From: Trichococcus collinsii
GTDB lineage: Bacteria; Bacillota; Bacilli; Lactobacillales; Aerococcaceae
Assembly: GCF_900107505.1 (NCBI RefSeq)
Contig: NZ_FNQH01000002.1
Location: forward strand, 1-64,000
Direction: 5' to 3'
DNA: 64,000 nucleotides
Under the pieces are notes generated by a model that saw nothing but the letters and a program-made list of their open reading frames with translations, ran no database searches and was not told where the DNA came from. How positions within the stretch are numbered: the first letter of the stretch is position 1; every line of letters begins with the position of its first letter. This document shows, piece by piece, positions 19,958 to 28,708 of the stretch. Position numbers and translations under genes: made by a program.

Positions 19958-21052
19958 CTATTCACCGCATACCTGGTGCAACAAAAATGTCCCGCGGTCC
20001 GTTTCGATTGTCTTCTCCAATATTTGTTCGCGCATGACACTGACAGGGACCGCCAAATCTTCAGCCAAACTGGTCACATCTAACGGCTCCAATTCCCGAC
20101 CCTCCAGGAAAAAGCCTTTCTGCAAATTACAGATCAATTCTCCAGCCGCAAGCAACAACTCTCTTCTGAATGCAACTGCTGACCGAAGCTGCTCCCATTC
20201 CGTTTTCTTCTCTGCCAGAAATTGTTGCACATCCTCATCTTCGTGCTGCATCATCTCTTCATAATAATCTTTTTGGAAAACAACAACCGGAGAAGCCAAC
20301 TCATTGTATTTTACAGTCAGATGTCCATCCACGAGTTGCAGATAAAGATCCGGTCTGAGCAATGAGAGACTGTCCTCGCCGAATGCTGATCCCGGGGTAG
20401 GATCCAAAGTTTGGGCATACTCGAATACCGCCTTCACGTCGGACAGCTCTACCCCCATCTCATCCGCTATAGCTTGCCAGTTTTTATCACTGAAAGCCAT
20501 AAAGTAATTCTCAAATATATAATAGGCGATTTCCGGTGCATATTCATCACGCTCCGTCTGCAGCATCAGACATTCTTGCAGATTTCGGGCTCCGACACCC
20601 GGAGGATCCAATTGATGCAGCAGCGTCAATGCGTCCAGCATCATAATTGGTTCGACACCCTTCTGTTCAGCGGCCTCATTCAGATCGATGGTGATGTATC
20701 CTTCTGGATTGATGAATGCCACGAGAAATAATACCAACTCGCGCAAGGGCGTGTCCCGCATATTTGCATAAATTTGTTCCAATAAGAACGTATCCAACGC
20801 AGGCACTTCTTCAAAGACTTGATCCATAGCGGAAACTGTATCCATCGGATCGTCTTTATCCGGCTTATACACTACCGATTTTTCTTTTACCGCGCGTTCA
20901 TCGAATTCTTTATTGATTTTCACTTCGATTAAAGGGTTGCCTAACGCTTTTTGCTGAAGGTAAGCGAACAATTCTTCATTATCGTATCCAACGAGTCTTA
21001 GCGATTCCTCCAAGCCTTCCTTATTCATATGCATACTTGATATAACCGACAC
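19958..21052 (-). CDS. rpoN: RNA polymerase sigma-54 factor-like protein, C-terminally truncated
   Basis: 364 residues against about 430-460 for the family. The core-binding region is clear (LLHQLDPPGVGARNLQECL near residue 150), and a helix-turn-helix-like part follows (DVTSLAEDLAVPVSVMREQI...ETDRGTFLLH). The reading frame then stops at once. The C-terminal domain with the RpoN box (RRTVAKYRE type), which reads the -24 element, is missing and was not found intact in other frames. Region I at the N-terminus lacks the usual Gln-rich start. Start is GTG at 21052, 7 nt after AGGAGG. The place upstream of cggR matches Listeria and enterococci. It is probably decaying or has a changed role. Confidence 0.8.
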   Translation of the reverse strand: MSVISSMHMNKEGLEESLRLVGYDNEELFAYLQQKALGNPLIEVKINKEFDERAVKEKSVVYKPDKDDPMDTVSAMDQVFEEVPALDTFLLEQIYANMRDTPLRELVLFLVAFINPEGYITIDLNEAAEQKGVEPIMMLDALTLLHQLDPPGVGARNLQECLMLQTERDEYAPEIAYYIFENYFMAFSDKNWQAIADEMGVELSDVKAVFEYAQTLDPTPGSAFGEDSLSLLRPDLYLQLVDGHLTVKYNELASPVVVFQKDYYEEMMQHEDEDVQQFLAEKKTEWEQLRSAVAFRRELLLAAGELICNLQKGFFLEGRELEPLDVTSLAEDLAVPVSVMREQILEKTIETDRGTFLLHQVCGE

Positions 21053-21080
21053 ATTAACCCCTCCTCACCTGTTCACAATC

Positions 21081-21118
21081 ATTTTATCACACACTACCTT
21101 TTATTGAAATCGTTTTCA
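21081..21118 (-). promoter_or_regulatory. rpoN promoter overlapped by a perfect cre (CcpA) site
   Basis: On the minus strand TTTCAA and TAAAAT are 17 nt apart. On the plus strand TGAAATCGTTTTCA (21105-21118) matches the cre consensus TGWAANCGNTNWCA at every fixed position and covers the -35 element, so glucose repression by CcpA is expected. Confidence 0.65.
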
Positions 21119-21233
21119 ATGAATGGGAGCTAATTTCCATTGCGATAGGACGGCTGATTCTGGAGATTAACGGGCGTTCTGTTGATCCGGTTCTGCCTTA
21201 GAACTATCGTGCGGTTTGATATAAATTTCCTAC

Positions 21234-21262
21234 TTGCTATCTTTCACGCTATAGGTTATAAT
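21234..21262 (+). promoter_or_regulatory. Predicted promoter of the tRNA-Arg gene
   Basis: TTGCTA, a 17-nt spacer and TATAAT, ending 14 nt before the mature tRNA 5' end. Confidence 0.65.
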
Positions 21263-21276
21263 TTTTGATGTTGCTT

Positions 21277-21348
21277 GTCTCCTTGGTGTAATGGATATCA
21301 CGTAAGATTCCGGTTCTTGAGATGGGGGTTCGATTCCCTCAGGAGACG
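21277..21348 (+). tRNA. tRNA-Arg, anticodon CCG
   Basis: A complete cloverleaf: acceptor GTCTCCT/AGGAGAC with G as discriminator, D-arm with TAATGGATA, anticodon stem TAAGA/TCTTG around TTCCGGT (anticodon CCG), and T-arm with loop TTCGATT. It reads CGG codons. The 3' CCA is not encoded (GTATTA follows), so it must be added by nucleotidyltransferase. A single gene with its own promoter and terminator. Confidence 0.93.
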
Positions 21349-21394
21349 TATTATTTTATTTATACATCTACGTTTTCAGGTTTAGAATGAAAAA

Positions 21395-21430
21395 AAATCT
21401 CCTTTCCCAAGCGGAAGCGGAGATTTTTTT
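21395..21430 (+). terminator. Terminator after tRNA-Arg
   Basis: AAATCTCC pairs with GGAGATTT, followed by T on the plus strand; an A-run precedes it, so it could also work in reverse. Confidence 0.75.
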
Positions 21431-21564
21431 ATTTGCTTCTCGCTTCACCCTGAATTCAATCTGTAGTTTCAAAATCTATTTTTGGACATTTGCTGACTGA
21501 AACGATATGATTGACTAAGGTATATTTCATCAGAAAACGCGAGGTTAAAGGCCAAACATTACAA

Positions 21565-21593
21565 TTGACCTTTTCTGACCAATGAGTTAAAAT
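21565..21593 (+). promoter_or_regulatory. clpP promoter overlapped by a CtsR operator
   Basis: -35 TTGACC and -10 TAAAAT are 17 nt apart. On the minus strand the same bases read GGTCAGA-AAA-GGTCAAT, the tandem heptad of the CtsR heat-shock repressor. Two further degenerate heptads (GGTTAAAGGCCAAA) lie at about 21543-21556. Confidence 0.72.
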
Positions 21594-21644
21594 AAACCAT
21601 GTAAAGAAAAACTGTTCATTCAAACGAACGAGGAGGAAACATAT

Positions 21645-22238
21645 ATGAATTTAATCCCTACAGTAATTGAACAATCATCCCGTGGCGAACGTGCGTATGA
21701 CATTTATTCCCGCCTTCTGAAGGATCGCATCATCATGTTGAGTGGCCCGATCGATGATAACACGGCAAACTCCGTCATCGCGCAATTACTATTTCTGGAT
21801 GCACAAGATTCAGAAAAAGATATCTATATCTACATCAACTCTCCAGGCGGCAGCGTCTCAGCTGGGTTGGCCATCTTTGATACGATGAACTTCATCAAAG
21901 CCGATGTTCAAACTATCGCAATGGGTATGGCAGCTTCCATGGGCAGCTTCTTATTGACTGCCGGCGAGAAAGGCAAACGTTTTGCATTACCGAATGCTGA
22001 AATCATGATCCATCAACCACTTGGCGGCGCACAAGGTCAAGCAACCGAAATTGAAATTGCAGCCCGTCATATCCTGCAAACCCGCGAACGCCTGAATAAA
22101 ATTTTGGCGGAACGCACAGGACAACCGATGGAAGTCATCGAACGCGATACTGACCGCGACAACTACATGACCGCACAACAAGCGAGAGAATACGGTTTGA
22201 TCGACGAAGTTATGGTCAACTCAAAATCATTGAAATAA
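21645..22238 (+). CDS. clpP: ATP-dependent Clp protease proteolytic subunit
   Basis: Serine protease that forms a tetradecameric barrel and degrades proteins unfolded by Clp ATPases. 197 residues. Catalytic Ser is in [14 protein letters not shown] near residue 97, His in [13 protein letters not shown] near 122, and Asp in [15 protein letters not shown] near 171. It begins [28 protein letters not shown], the usual short propeptide. GAGGAGG precedes the ATG. Single gene with a CtsR-controlled promoter and its own terminator, so heat and misfolded-protein stress should induce it. Confidence 0.98.
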   Translation: MNLIPTVIEQSSRGERAYDIYSRLLKDRIIMLSGPIDDNTANSVIAQLLFLDAQDSEKDIYIYINSPGGSVSAGLAIFDTMNFIKADVQTIAMGMAASMGSFLLTAGEKGKRFALPNAEIMIHQPLGGAQGQATEIEIAARHILQTRERLNKILAERTGQPMEVIERDTDRDNYMTAQQAREYGLIDEVMVNSKSLK

Positions 22239-22250
22239 AAATCATACGAC

Positions 22251-22298
22251 AAAAGCGAAGACGAACAGCAGAATGATGCTGATTATCTTCGCTTTTTT
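22251..22298 (+). terminator. clpP terminator
   Basis: AAAAGCGAAGA pairs with TCTTCGCTTTT around a 24-nt loop that itself holds CAGCA/TGCTG; six T follow. Confidence 0.88.
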
Positions 22299-22331
22299 GT
22301 TTTGTAGCGATTTTATGATGCTTAGGCATCA

Positions 22332-22499
22332 AGTGTGTGGTCGTTTCAGCTTTTTCCCTGAACACACTAAGACAAGGCGGTCGCTTGCCTTAGGAGACCG
22401 GTGAATGCCGGTGCTAACTCCTGCCAGGATAGACTCGCAGGAGTTAGCTCGTCAAATTGCGTCTGTGTTCCGGCGAAGCCTTCGTCCACCGGAACACAG
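22332..22499. repeat. Cluster of four intergenic hairpins between clpP and epuA
   Basis: Consecutive inverted repeats: AGTGTGT/ACACACT (22332-22368), AAGGC/GCCTT (22374-22391), CTAACTCCTGC/GCAGGAGTTAG (22414-22447, perfect 11 bp) and CTGTGTTCCGG/CCGGAACACAG (22463-22499, perfect 11 bp). The last two start 49 bp apart. The loop CGGCGAAGCCTTCGTC of the last resembles the core of the 50-bp units at 5299-5422. No coding sequence accounts for it. Confidence 0.65.
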
Positions 22500-22568
22500 C
22501 AAAATAACAAACCATAACATAATCCGAAACCCCAACCGCTCACACCTATCCAGGCAAAATAAATCCAC

Positions 22569-22607
22569 AAAAAAAGGCAGACCGGAACGCAAGCGTTCCG
22601 GCTGCCT
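22569..22607 (-). terminator. Terminator of the murA-mbl-epuA operon
   Basis: GGCAG-CCGGAACGC and GCGTTCCGG-CTGCC form a long stem with a 2-nt centre and one internal mismatch; a T-run follows on the minus strand. Confidence 0.85.
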
Positions 22608-22617
22608 TTCTTGTTTC

Positions 22618-22806
22618 TTAACGGATATAATTGAAGATATGTTCCCAGGTCTGTTTACTGAAAACAAGCATCGGATTGCCATCACCAAGGACGCCATACC
22701 CGACCATCAGACCGGCTCCGAACAGAATGAAGGCCATCAACATGAAAATCAAAACCCACATCACCGTTGACAGTACAGGTTTGAAATCAAATTTCACAGC
22801 AATCAC
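22618..22806 (-). CDS. EpuA-like small membrane protein (DNA-directed RNA polymerase beta-subunit domain name)
   Basis: 62 residues with one membrane segment (LSTVMWVLIFMLMAFILFGAGLMVGYGVLG) followed by the family pattern GxGNPxxVFSKxxWEHIFNYI. This matches the short EpuA family often labelled 'DNA-directed RNA polymerase subunit beta' in databases; the label reflects a domain name and gives no evidence of a polymerase function. The start is GTG, either at 22806 (right after the mbl stop) or three codons in at 22797; both have only partial ribosome sites. Position after murA/mbl is typical for Lactobacillales and points to the envelope. Confidence 0.75.
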   Translation of the reverse strand: MIAVKFDFKPVLSTVMWVLIFMLMAFILFGAGLMVGYGVLGDGNPMLVFSKQTWEHIFNYIR

Positions 22807-23859
22807 CTATCTTCCTTTTTTGATTTTGGTTTTTTGGATTAATCGTGCCAACAATCCGAAAATCCCACTGGATGGACGATTCTTTTGGTCGATGTTATTC
22901 AATAGGATACCCGTCCCCAAAGCTACAGCATCCAAAGGTTTTTCCGCTGCGAAAACAGGAACCTTCAACTCGCTCGAGAAAAGTTTCTCGATTCCACTGA
23001 TCAAGGCACCCCCGCCCGTCAATACGATTCCGGTATTAATGATGTCCGCAGCCAATTCAGGAGGCGTCATTTCCAACACTTCCTTCGCTTGCTCCACAAC
23101 GAGCACCAAGGTTTCGTGCATTGCTTCGTAGACTTCTTTGGAAGTGATGTAGATGGTGCGTGGAAGTCCCGTCACCATGTCACGGCCGCGGATCTCCATT
23201 TTTTCTTCCTTTTCAGGCTCCAAAGCAGTCCCAATTGTAATTTTGATCTTTTCAGCTGTCCGCTCACCGATCAATAATTTGTGTTCTCTTTTTACAAAGT
23301 TCATGATATCGGCGTCCAGTTTATCGCCCGCTGTTTTGATTGAGCTACTCGTTACGATGCCGCCCAATGACAAGACTGCGATATCACTCGTTCCGCCACC
23401 CATATCGATGACCATATTTCCGTTCGGCTGAAAAATGTCAAGGCCAGCACCGACAGCCGCAACTTTCGGTTCTTCCTCCAGATACACATTCTTGCCGCCG
23501 CTCTTTTCTGCGGCTTGGATAATTGCTTTTTGTTCGATTGTTGTGATGTTCGTCGGACAACAGATCAAAATATTCGGCTTGGTCAAAAAGCCCTTTACAT
23601 TCAAGCGATCAATAAAGTGGGTCAACATTGCTTCTGTGATGTCAAAGTCTGCGATAACGCCGCCTTTCAACGGACGGATCACTCTGATGTTTGCCGGCGT
23701 ACGCCCGACCATCATATAGGCTTCTTCCCCAACTGCTAAAACTTTTCCGGTTTTTGTGTCTACTGCTACGACGGAAGGCTCATTCAAAACGATACCTTTC
23801 CCTTTAACGTGAATCAGTACGTTCGCTGTACCTAAATCGATTCCTATATCTCTGGCCAC
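22807..23859 (-). CDS. mbl: Rod-shape determining actin-like protein (Mbl/MreB family)
   Basis: Bacterial actin that organises lateral cell-wall synthesis. 350 residues. Nucleotide-binding signatures: DIGIDLGTANVLIHVKGKG (phosphate 1), VIDMGGGTSDIAVLSLGG (phosphate 2) and GIVLTGGGALISGIEKL (adenosine). The place next to murA and the lack of mreC/mreD favour Mbl over MreB. The C-terminus has a basic tail (RLIQKTKIKKGR) that could help membrane contact. Start is GTG at 23859 with GAGAGGGG upstream. Followed directly by the epuA-like gene. Confidence 0.92.
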   Translation of the reverse strand: MARDIGIDLGTANVLIHVKGKGIVLNEPSVVAVDTKTGKVLAVGEEAYMMVGRTPANIRVIRPLKGGVIADFDITEAMLTHFIDRLNVKGFLTKPNILICCPTNITTIEQKAIIQAAEKSGGKNVYLEEEPKVAAVGAGLDIFQPNGNMVIDMGGGTSDIAVLSLGGIVTSSSIKTAGDKLDADIMNFVKREHKLLIGERTAEKIKITIGTALEPEKEEKMEIRGRDMVTGLPRTIYITSKEVYEAMHETLVLVVEQAKEVLEMTPPELAADIINTGIVLTGGGALISGIEKLFSSELKVPVFAAEKPLDAVALGTGILLNNIDQKNRPSSGIFGLLARLIQKTKIKKGR

Positions 23860-23923
23860 GTTGTTCCCCTCTCAAACATTCATCATTTAGCGATAGCTAT
23901 CTTGCGGACGACAGTTGTCCGAC

Positions 23924-25237
23924 TTATTTTGAAAAAAGTGCTTCCACATCTGAATCGCTGAAGGCCTTCTGTTCATCTTCCGTTACACGTTCGACGTCAG
24001 CGCCTAATAACTGTAGCTTTTTATCGAATTCATAATAACCACGATCCAAATGCGATAGGTTTGTGACGCGCGTATAGCCTTTGGATACAAGACCAGCGAT
24101 GATCAGAGCAGCTGCTGCACGTAAATCTGATGCAGCTACTTCTGCCCCTTGCAAGTCTGTATTGCCATGAATAAGGACCGTCTGCCCTTCAACTTTAAAA
24201 TCAGCATTCATACGGCGCATCTCTTCCAAGTGCATGAAGCGATTTTCGAATACCGTTTCGGTCATCGTGCTGGTACCTTGGGAAACCAATTGCGCAATCG
24301 TCATTTGTGCTTGCATATCTGTAGGGAATCCTGGATGTGGCATCGTTTTGACGTCAGTCGCCTTCAAAGTACGCGGACCGATTACGCGCAGTCCATTTTC
24401 TTCTTCCTGAAAGGCAACGTGCATTTCCTTCAGTTTTGAAATCAGTGGTTTGTTGTGTTCGGCAATCGCATCTTCAATGAGCACATTTCCGTTCGTGACT
24501 GCAGCCGCAATCATGAATGTTCCTGCCTCAATACGGTCCGGGATGATCGAATGTTCTGTTGCTTTCATGGATGAAACACCTTCGATACGAATTGTTTCTG
24601 TTCCGGCTCCGACAACTTTAGCGCCCATGCGGTTCAAGAAATTCGCCAAATCAACGATTTCAGGCTCGCGTGCGACGTTTTCGATAATAGTGGTTCCTTC
24701 GGCCAAAGTAGCGCCCATCATGATGTTTTGAGTAGCACCGACACTTGGGAAGTCCAAGTAAATGCGTGCGCCGACTAATCTGTCGACTTTTGCTTCAACA
24801 AAACCATTTTCGATTTTGATGTCAGCACCCATCGCTTCAAACCCTTTCAGATGAAGGTCGATAGGTCGTGTCCCGATGGCACAGCCACCCGGCAAGGCGA
24901 TGCGTGCATGCCCCAGACGTGCCAAAAGCGGACCCATTACGACGATCGATGCACGCATTTTGCTGACATAAGCAAATGGTGCTTCAAAATTAATGTCGTT
25001 TGATGCATCCGCTAAGATGGTGTTGTTGTTTTCTTGAAATTCAACGCCGACATTCAGATGTTTCAGAACGTTATTCATTGTGAAAACATCAGACAGTATC
25101 GGAACGTTCGTCAATACAGATTGCCCTTCGCTTGCCAATAGTGTAGCAGCTAAAATCGGCAAAACTGCGTTTTTTGCGCCTTCAACTTTAACTGTTCCTT
25201 CAAGACGGTTACCGCCGCGAACAATTATTTTTTCCAT
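23924..25237 (-). CDS. murA: UDP-N-acetylglucosamine 1-carboxyvinyltransferase
   Basis: First committed step of peptidoglycan synthesis, transferring enolpyruvate from PEP to UDP-GlcNAc. 437 residues. Start [20 protein letters not shown] with the catalytic Lys/Asn. The active-site Cys, the target of fosfomycin, lies in [19 protein letters not shown] near residue 117. Also [15 protein letters not shown] near the C-terminus. Downstream of the DUF1146 gene and upstream of mbl, the common Lactobacillales order. Firmicutes often have two MurA paralogues; which one this is cannot be said from the sequence alone, though the place after atp suggests MurA1. Confidence 0.96.
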   Translation of the reverse strand: MEKIIVRGGNRLEGTVKVEGAKNAVLPILAATLLASEGQSVLTNVPILSDVFTMNNVLKHLNVGVEFQENNNTILADASNDINFEAPFAYVSKMRASIVVMGPLLARLGHARIALPGGCAIGTRPIDLHLKGFEAMGADIKIENGFVEAKVDRLVGARIYLDFPSVGATQNIMMGATLAEGTTIIENVAREPEIVDLANFLNRMGAKVVGAGTETIRIEGVSSMKATEHSIIPDRIEAGTFMIAAAVTNGNVLIEDAIAEHNKPLISKLKEMHVAFQEEENGLRVIGPRTLKATDVKTMPHPGFPTDMQAQMTIAQLVSQGTSTMTETVFENRFMHLEEMRRMNADFKVEGQTVLIHGNTDLQGAEVAASDLRAAAALIIAGLVSKGYTRVTNLSHLDRGYYEFDKKLQLLGADVERVTEDEQKAFSDSDVEALFSK

Positions 25238-25357
25238 AAAAAAATCCCTCCGAAAGTCAATTGTGATCTCATTTGTATGTTTGTATGCAACTATTTGATA
25301 AAACTGGAACCCCGAACTGCCCTTACAGCAACAATCTGTTGCGCAACCGCGAGCAGC

Positions 25358-25594
25358 TCATGAGAACAATAAGTAGCTGATGTTCCGCGAAGTCGTCACC
25401 AACTCAAGCAGAAATGTACTTACTGTGTAGCCTAAAGCAATCGACAGAAAGAAATAGAGCACCCGTGCTTCGCGTATGTGCCCCTTCCTTATCCATTTCT
25501 CCAATCTGATGGCTTTCATCGACCAGAAAGAAATGAAAATGAATATCATATGGGATAGCAATACTATTATACCGTTAAACATCGTTATGTCCAA
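25358..25594 (-). CDS. DUF1146 family membrane protein (YwzB-like)
   Basis: 78 residues with two hydrophobic segments (FNGIIVLLSHMIFIFISFWSMKAI, and VLYFFLSIALGYTVSTFLLELV) split by a basic loop (RLEKWIRKGHIREAR). Length and place between the ATP synthase and murA fit the DUF1146/YwzB family; its role is unknown. I chose TTG at 25594 because GAGGAG lies 8 nt before it. An ATG at 25612 overlaps that ribosome site and would add VRR. A weak -10 (TATAGT) lies about 40 nt upstream; no strong -35 was seen. Confidence 0.8.
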   Translation of the reverse strand: MDITMFNGIIVLLSHMIFIFISFWSMKAIRLEKWIRKGHIREARVLYFFLSIALGYTVSTFLLELVTTSRNISYLLFS

Positions 25595-25741
25595 GCGACG
25601 CACTCCTCCCATATTCTCAAACTATACTAACATAAATATTGTGAAAAAAAAACAAGGAAGCTCGTTTTTATCCAGCCATCTGCTAAGAATTTACTAAGAA
25701 AATCGTTTACATTTGTTTTCCTGTTAAGGTATAATAATATG

Positions 25742-25870
25742 TTACAACACATCGAAATGAAATTGTGGGCTATTTACGTAAATGATTTGTGCATATTATC
25801 TACTCCACTAAATTAATTGCCAGAGAATAATTGGCTCAAAAAAAAAGAGGCCATCTCTGGCCTCTTTTTT
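25742..25870 (+). ncRNA. Candidate small RNA between murA and atp operons
   Basis: On the plus strand TTTACA (25706), an 18-nt spacer and TATAAT (25730-25735) form a promoter. About 100 nt on, the stem AAAGAGGCC/GGCCTCTTT ends in six T. No gene on this strand uses either. A cre-like GAAAATCGTTTACA (12 of 14 consensus positions) covers the -35. An ATG at 25739 is only 3 nt from the -10 and has no ribosome site, so a protein is unlikely. The terminator also serves atpC in the other direction, which weakens the case. Confidence 0.25.
25838..25867 (-). terminator. Terminator of the ATP synthase operon
   Basis: AAAGAGGCC/GGCCTCTTT with a 6-nt loop, followed on the minus strand by nine T. It begins a few nt after the atpC stop and is symmetrical enough to work in both directions. 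Confidence 0.9.
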
Positions 25871-25871
25871 C

Positions 25872-26297
25872 TCAGTTGGATCTGTTCTTTGAAACGCCGA
25901 TACGGTTGATGGCTTTCGATAGCGAAATCTTCGCGCGTTGGAATTCTTTTTCATTTTTGATGTCACGCGCCTCTGCCATTCGTCTTTCGGCGCGTTCTTT
26001 CGCGACTTCAGCACGGTCGATGTCGATATCTTTTTCACGTTCCGCACTGTTCGCAATGATGTTGACGATATTGTCACGCACTTCCATGATACCGCCGTTG
26101 ACGGCAATATGGTTCTGCGCCAACTCATCGGTCACACGCGTTACGATCAGATCAGCAATCGCCAAAGGCACAATGATTGGGGTATGGTTTGGCATGATGG
26201 TAATGCCGCCGTCCGTTGTCTTGGCGGTCACCGCTTTAGCGCGATGTTGAAAGGCGATGCCATCCGGCGTCACCACATTGACTTGCAAGTATGCCAT
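25872..26297 (-). CDS. atpC: ATP synthase epsilon subunit (F1)
   Basis: Part of the F1 rotor stalk; its C-terminal helices can inhibit ATP hydrolysis. 141 residues: N-terminal beta-sandwich (LQVNVVTPDGIAF, MPNHTPIIVPLAI, NHIAVNGGIMEVRDN) and C-terminal helical hairpin (ERAERRMAEARDIKNEKEFQRAKISLSKAINR). Starts 1 nt after the atpD stop codon; last gene of the operon. Confidence 0.95.
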   Translation of the reverse strand: MAYLQVNVVTPDGIAFQHRAKAVTAKTTDGGITIMPNHTPIIVPLAIADLIVTRVTDELAQNHIAVNGGIMEVRDNIVNIIANSAEREKDIDIDRAEVAKERAERRMAEARDIKNEKEFQRAKISLSKAINRIGVSKNRSN

Positions 26298-26298
26298 C

Positions 26299-27750
<1,452 letters not shown>

Positions 27751-28671
27751 CTAATCTTCCAGAGCAGAAGCTCCACCGACGATTTCGGTGATTTCTTGCG
27801 TGATTGCAGTCTGTCTCACACGGTTATATTGAATCGTCATATCATTGATCATATTGTTCGCATTATCGGTGGCACTCTTCATGGCCGTCATGCGGGAAGC
27901 ATGCTCGGATGATTTAGCATCGATAATGGCACCGTAAATCAAACTTTCTGCGTATTGCGGAAGTAAAATTTCCAAAATTTCTTCTTTGTTTGGTTCAAAA
28001 AGATAATCGACTTCGTAACCGACTGCTTCCTGGGAATCCAAATCCGTCAGCGGCAGCATTTTTTCAGCCCGATACTCGGAGATCAGAGCGTTGACATGAT
28101 GTTTGTAGCAAACGTACAACGCATCAAAAGCACCATCACGATAGAGTTGGATCGCCTTCACTACGATATCGCTGACCTCAGTAAAGCTGGGTTGGTCGTT
28201 CAGATCCCTGATTTCGAACGCGACTTCGATGCCGCTCTTCCGCAGATCATCAGCGACCGCGCCGCCGACCGACAGGACAACAAACTCATCGTTTGAAGCG
28301 TGGTCGATTGCAAGCATATCTTTTGTCGCTTTCAGAATCGAACTGTTGTATCCTCCTGCCAAGCCTTTATCTGAGGAAATGATCAGATAGCCAGTTTTGC
28401 GGACCGGACGTTCGATCAACATATCATGAAAATCGACCATAACTTGGTCGTTCGCTGATACATGACCATGTTCTTCAAGCAAAGATAATTGTGTGCTGGC
28501 TATATGTGTTACGATTTCGCGTATTTTTGCTGCATAAAGCTGATATCCCCGCACCTTTTGTTCGGCGCGGATCAGTTTGGAGGCAGATACCATTTGCATG
28601 GCGCTTGTTATTTGACTTGTCTTCTTTGTGGAAGCAATGCGTTTCCGGATGTCTATTAAAGACTCTGCCAT
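27751..28671 (-). CDS. atpG: ATP synthase gamma subunit (F1 central stalk)
   Basis: Rotating shaft inside the F1 hexamer. 306 residues. N-terminal helix SLIDIRKRIASTKKTSQITSAMQMVSASKL and C-terminal helix ASRMTAMKSATDNANNMINDMTIQYNRVRQTAITQEITEIVGGASAL are the two conserved coiled-coil segments; GYLIISSDKGLAGGYNSS is the central signature. Slightly longer than the usual 285-290 residues, from insertions in the middle domain (for example EEHGHVSANDQVMVDFHD). Standard place between atpA and atpD. Confidence 0.96.
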   Translation of the reverse strand: MAESLIDIRKRIASTKKTSQITSAMQMVSASKLIRAEQKVRGYQLYAAKIREIVTHIASTQLSLLEEHGHVSANDQVMVDFHDMLIERPVRKTGYLIISSDKGLAGGYNSSILKATKDMLAIDHASNDEFVVLSVGGAVADDLRKSGIEVAFEIRDLNDQPSFTEVSDIVVKAIQLYRDGAFDALYVCYKHHVNALISEYRAEKMLPLTDLDSQEAVGYEVDYLFEPNKEEILEILLPQYAESLIYGAIIDAKSSEHASRMTAMKSATDNANNMINDMTIQYNRVRQTAITQEITEIVGGASALED

Positions 28672-28708
28672 ATTATCACCTCAATATTATCTGTTCATGC
28701 TGACCAAT

